Shown piece after piece: positions 4,955 to 6,387 of a stretch of DNA of 6,387 bases (positions within the stretch are counted from its first letter, which is position 1; every line of letters starts with the position of its first letter). Origin of the DNA: Proteobacteria bacterium UBA2383 (lineage in GTDB: Bacteria > Pseudomonadota > Gammaproteobacteria > Competibacterales > Competibacteraceae); assembly GCA_002343485.1 (NCBI GenBank), contig DDST01000089.1, positions 1 to 6,387 on the forward strand, written 5' to 3'. The notes beneath the pieces are model-generated. The model searched no databases, was not told the DNA's origin, and worked only from the letters and a program-made list of their open reading frames with translations. Position numbers and translations under genes: made by a program.

Positions 4955-6387
4955 ATGTTCAAGAATCTCAAAATAGGTACCCAGATTGCTCTGGGATTTG
5001 GCAGTGTCATTGTGTTGTTCACGGTCGTTTCGGCGATCGCTTTCCTCGGGTTCAACAATACCTATCAAGGCTTTGTCGATTACCGGGGTTTGGCCCTTGA
5101 CAATCACATCAGTGGCCAAATAAGAGCCGACCTTCTTAGTATGCAATTAAATGTCAAGGAATTCCTGGTTTCATCCAGGGATCAAAATGTGCAGGAATAT
5201 GAACATCGCTTAGAGCAGATACACGGCTTTCTGGAACAGGCGAAACGCGTCGTCCAGCAACCCGAACGCATGGCCTTAGTTCAGAAAGTCGATCAAGCGA
5301 TGGCGCAATATAAAACAGCCTTCACCGAAGTCATCCAATTGGTGCGCCGTCGCCAGCAGATCCTTTCCGGACAGCTTGAGCCAAACGGTCTGGCCATGCG
5401 CAAGGCCGTGACGGAGATCATCCAATCCGCCTATGCGGATCGAGATCCGGAAGCCACCTATTACGCTTTCCGCGCCCAGGAGCAGCTCCTGTTGGGTCGT
5501 TTGTATGTGCTGAAGTACCTCAACAGTTATCACCGCGAGGACTTCGAGCAGGCGCTGCTGGAGATGGAGGCGAATGTCGACAAGACAAAACAGGAGCTGG
5601 ATGCAGCGCTGCAAAATCCACAGCAGCGTGCGCTGTTCGCTCAATTCACTCAGGCGCACACCATCTACGTTGCCGCAATGAAAGAACTTTTTCAGGTCGT
5701 GGAACAACGTAATAACTTGGTCGAGAGCGTTTTAGATCAGGTGGGCCCGGCAGTCTCACAGTACATCGAGGAGGCCCAGGTCTCTATCAAGAAGGAACAG
5801 GATGCGTTGGGCCTGGACGTGCAAGCAGCCACGGAGTTCAACCTCCTCTTCATCGGCGGGTTGTCCGGGGCAGCCGTTCTGACCGGCATCGGATTGGCCT
5901 GGTTCTTGGGGCGCCGGATTCGCCAGCCGCTGCAACAAGCCGTTACGATCTCCCGCTGCATTGCTGAAGGTGATCTGACGGTGGCGATTCCCGCCGGTTC
6001 GCGCAGCGAAATCGGGCAGTTGCTGGAGGCCATGCACGCCATGAAAAACCAGTTGTACGACATCGTCCGCCAGGTGAATACGGCGACTGAAACGGTCAAC
6101 TCAGCCGCTCAGGAGATCGCTCAAGGCAACAACGATTTATCGCAGCGTACCGAACAGCAGGCGGCCAGCCTGGAAGAAACGGCTTCGAGCATGGAACAGT
6201 TGAACGCCACGGTCAAACAAAGTGCCGATAACGCCACGCAAGCCCATCAGCTGGCCGCCCAGGCTCATACTCAGGCCGAACAAGGCGGTGACGTGATGGC
6301 CCGCACCACCGACGCTATGAATGGGATCAATACCAGCAGCCGCAAGATTGCTGACATCATTAGCGTGATCGACGAGATTGCGTTTCA
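4955..6387 (+). CDS. Methyl-accepting chemotaxis protein, partial at 3' end
   Basis: The frame is open to the right edge (477 complete codons). The start MFKNLKIGTQIALGFG is typical of chemoreceptors, with AAAGG (4942-4946) eight bases upstream. An in-frame GTG at 4928 lacks this support. Transmembrane helix 1 is about residues 10-33 and helix 2 about 296-318, flanking a roughly 260-residue periplasmic region. That region is all-helical and contains two similar helical segments (about 40-160 and 165-290), suggestive of an HBM-type double helical bundle. A HAMP linker follows (about 319-372), then the cytoplasmic signalling domain. The first methylation helix (QQAASLEETASSMEQL, 401-416) closely matches enteric Tar/Tsr-type receptors. 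The sequence stops at VIDEIAF, just before the conserved CheA/CheW-binding hairpin tip. The ligand is unknown. The GC content looks lower than in the minus-strand cluster. Confidence 0.95.
   Translation, partial: MFKNLKIGTQIALGFGSVIVLFTVVSAIAFLGFNNTYQGFVDYRGLALDNHISGQIRADLLSMQLNVKEFLVSSRDQNVQEYEHRLEQIHGFLEQAKRVVQQPERMALVQKVDQAMAQYKTAFTEVIQLVRRRQQILSGQLEPNGLAMRKAVTEIIQSAYADRDPEATYYAFRAQEQLLLGRLYVLKYLNSYHREDFEQALLEMEANVDKTKQELDAALQNPQQRALFAQFTQAHTIYVAAMKELFQVVEQRNNLVESVLDQVGPAVSQYIEEAQVSIKKEQDALGLDVQAATEFNLLFIGGLSGAAVLTGIGLAWFLGRRIRQPLQQAVTISRCIAEGDLTVAIPAGSRSEIGQLLEAMHAMKNQLYDIVRQVNTATETVNSAAQEIAQGNNDLSQRTEQQAASLEETASSMEQLNATVKQSADNATQAHQLAAQAHTQAEQGGDVMARTTDAMNGINTSSRKIADIISVIDEIAF

Overview
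The window looks like a bacterial chromosome, most likely a gammaproteobacterium. The grounds are the enteric-style chemoreceptor, strong AAGGAGG-type ribosome sites and an IS110-type transposase remnant. The minus-strand metabolic genes are GC-rich with G/C at most third codon positions, and the chemoreceptor gene looks less GC-rich. The combination would fit a glycogen-storing gammaproteobacterium, but the genus cannot be fixed from this sequence.

Layout. Bases 1-3460 hold a compact minus-strand cluster, in transcription order: a glucose 1-dehydrogenase-like SDR (2645-3460), a small disrupted reading frame with its own Shine-Dalgarno site (2538-2643), a GMC flavoprotein oxidoreductase (1080-2522), and an archaeal/bacterial-type glycogen debranching enzyme (1-1083) that runs off the left edge. 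The last two overlap by ATGA. The cluster is preceded by an AT-rich control region (about 3541-3590) with an exact IHF consensus match and a possible promoter. The SDR leader can fold so that its ribosome site is paired. Next comes about 210 bp with no recognisable gene, then a lone class I SAM-dependent methyltransferase (3793-4551, minus). Behind its start lies a frameshifted, doubly truncated IS110-family transposase remnant (about 4613-4809, minus). On the plus strand a methyl-accepting chemotaxis protein begins at 4955 and runs off the right edge, cut at the signalling tip.

How the genes may work together. The debranching enzyme would release glucose from alpha-1,6 branch points of glycogen. 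The SDR closely resembles NAD(P)-dependent glucose 1-dehydrogenase, which makes gluconolactone. The GMC flavoprotein would oxidise a sugar or sugar-derived alcohol. Together they suggest a route from stored glucan to oxidised sugar acids. The family assignments are well supported; the joint pathway is inference. The methyltransferase and chemoreceptor show no visible functional link to the cluster.

I found no CRISPR array, phage gene, defence system, tRNA or rRNA. The least explained parts are the disrupted small frame between the SDR and the GMC gene and the structured, IHF-marked control region upstream of the SDR.
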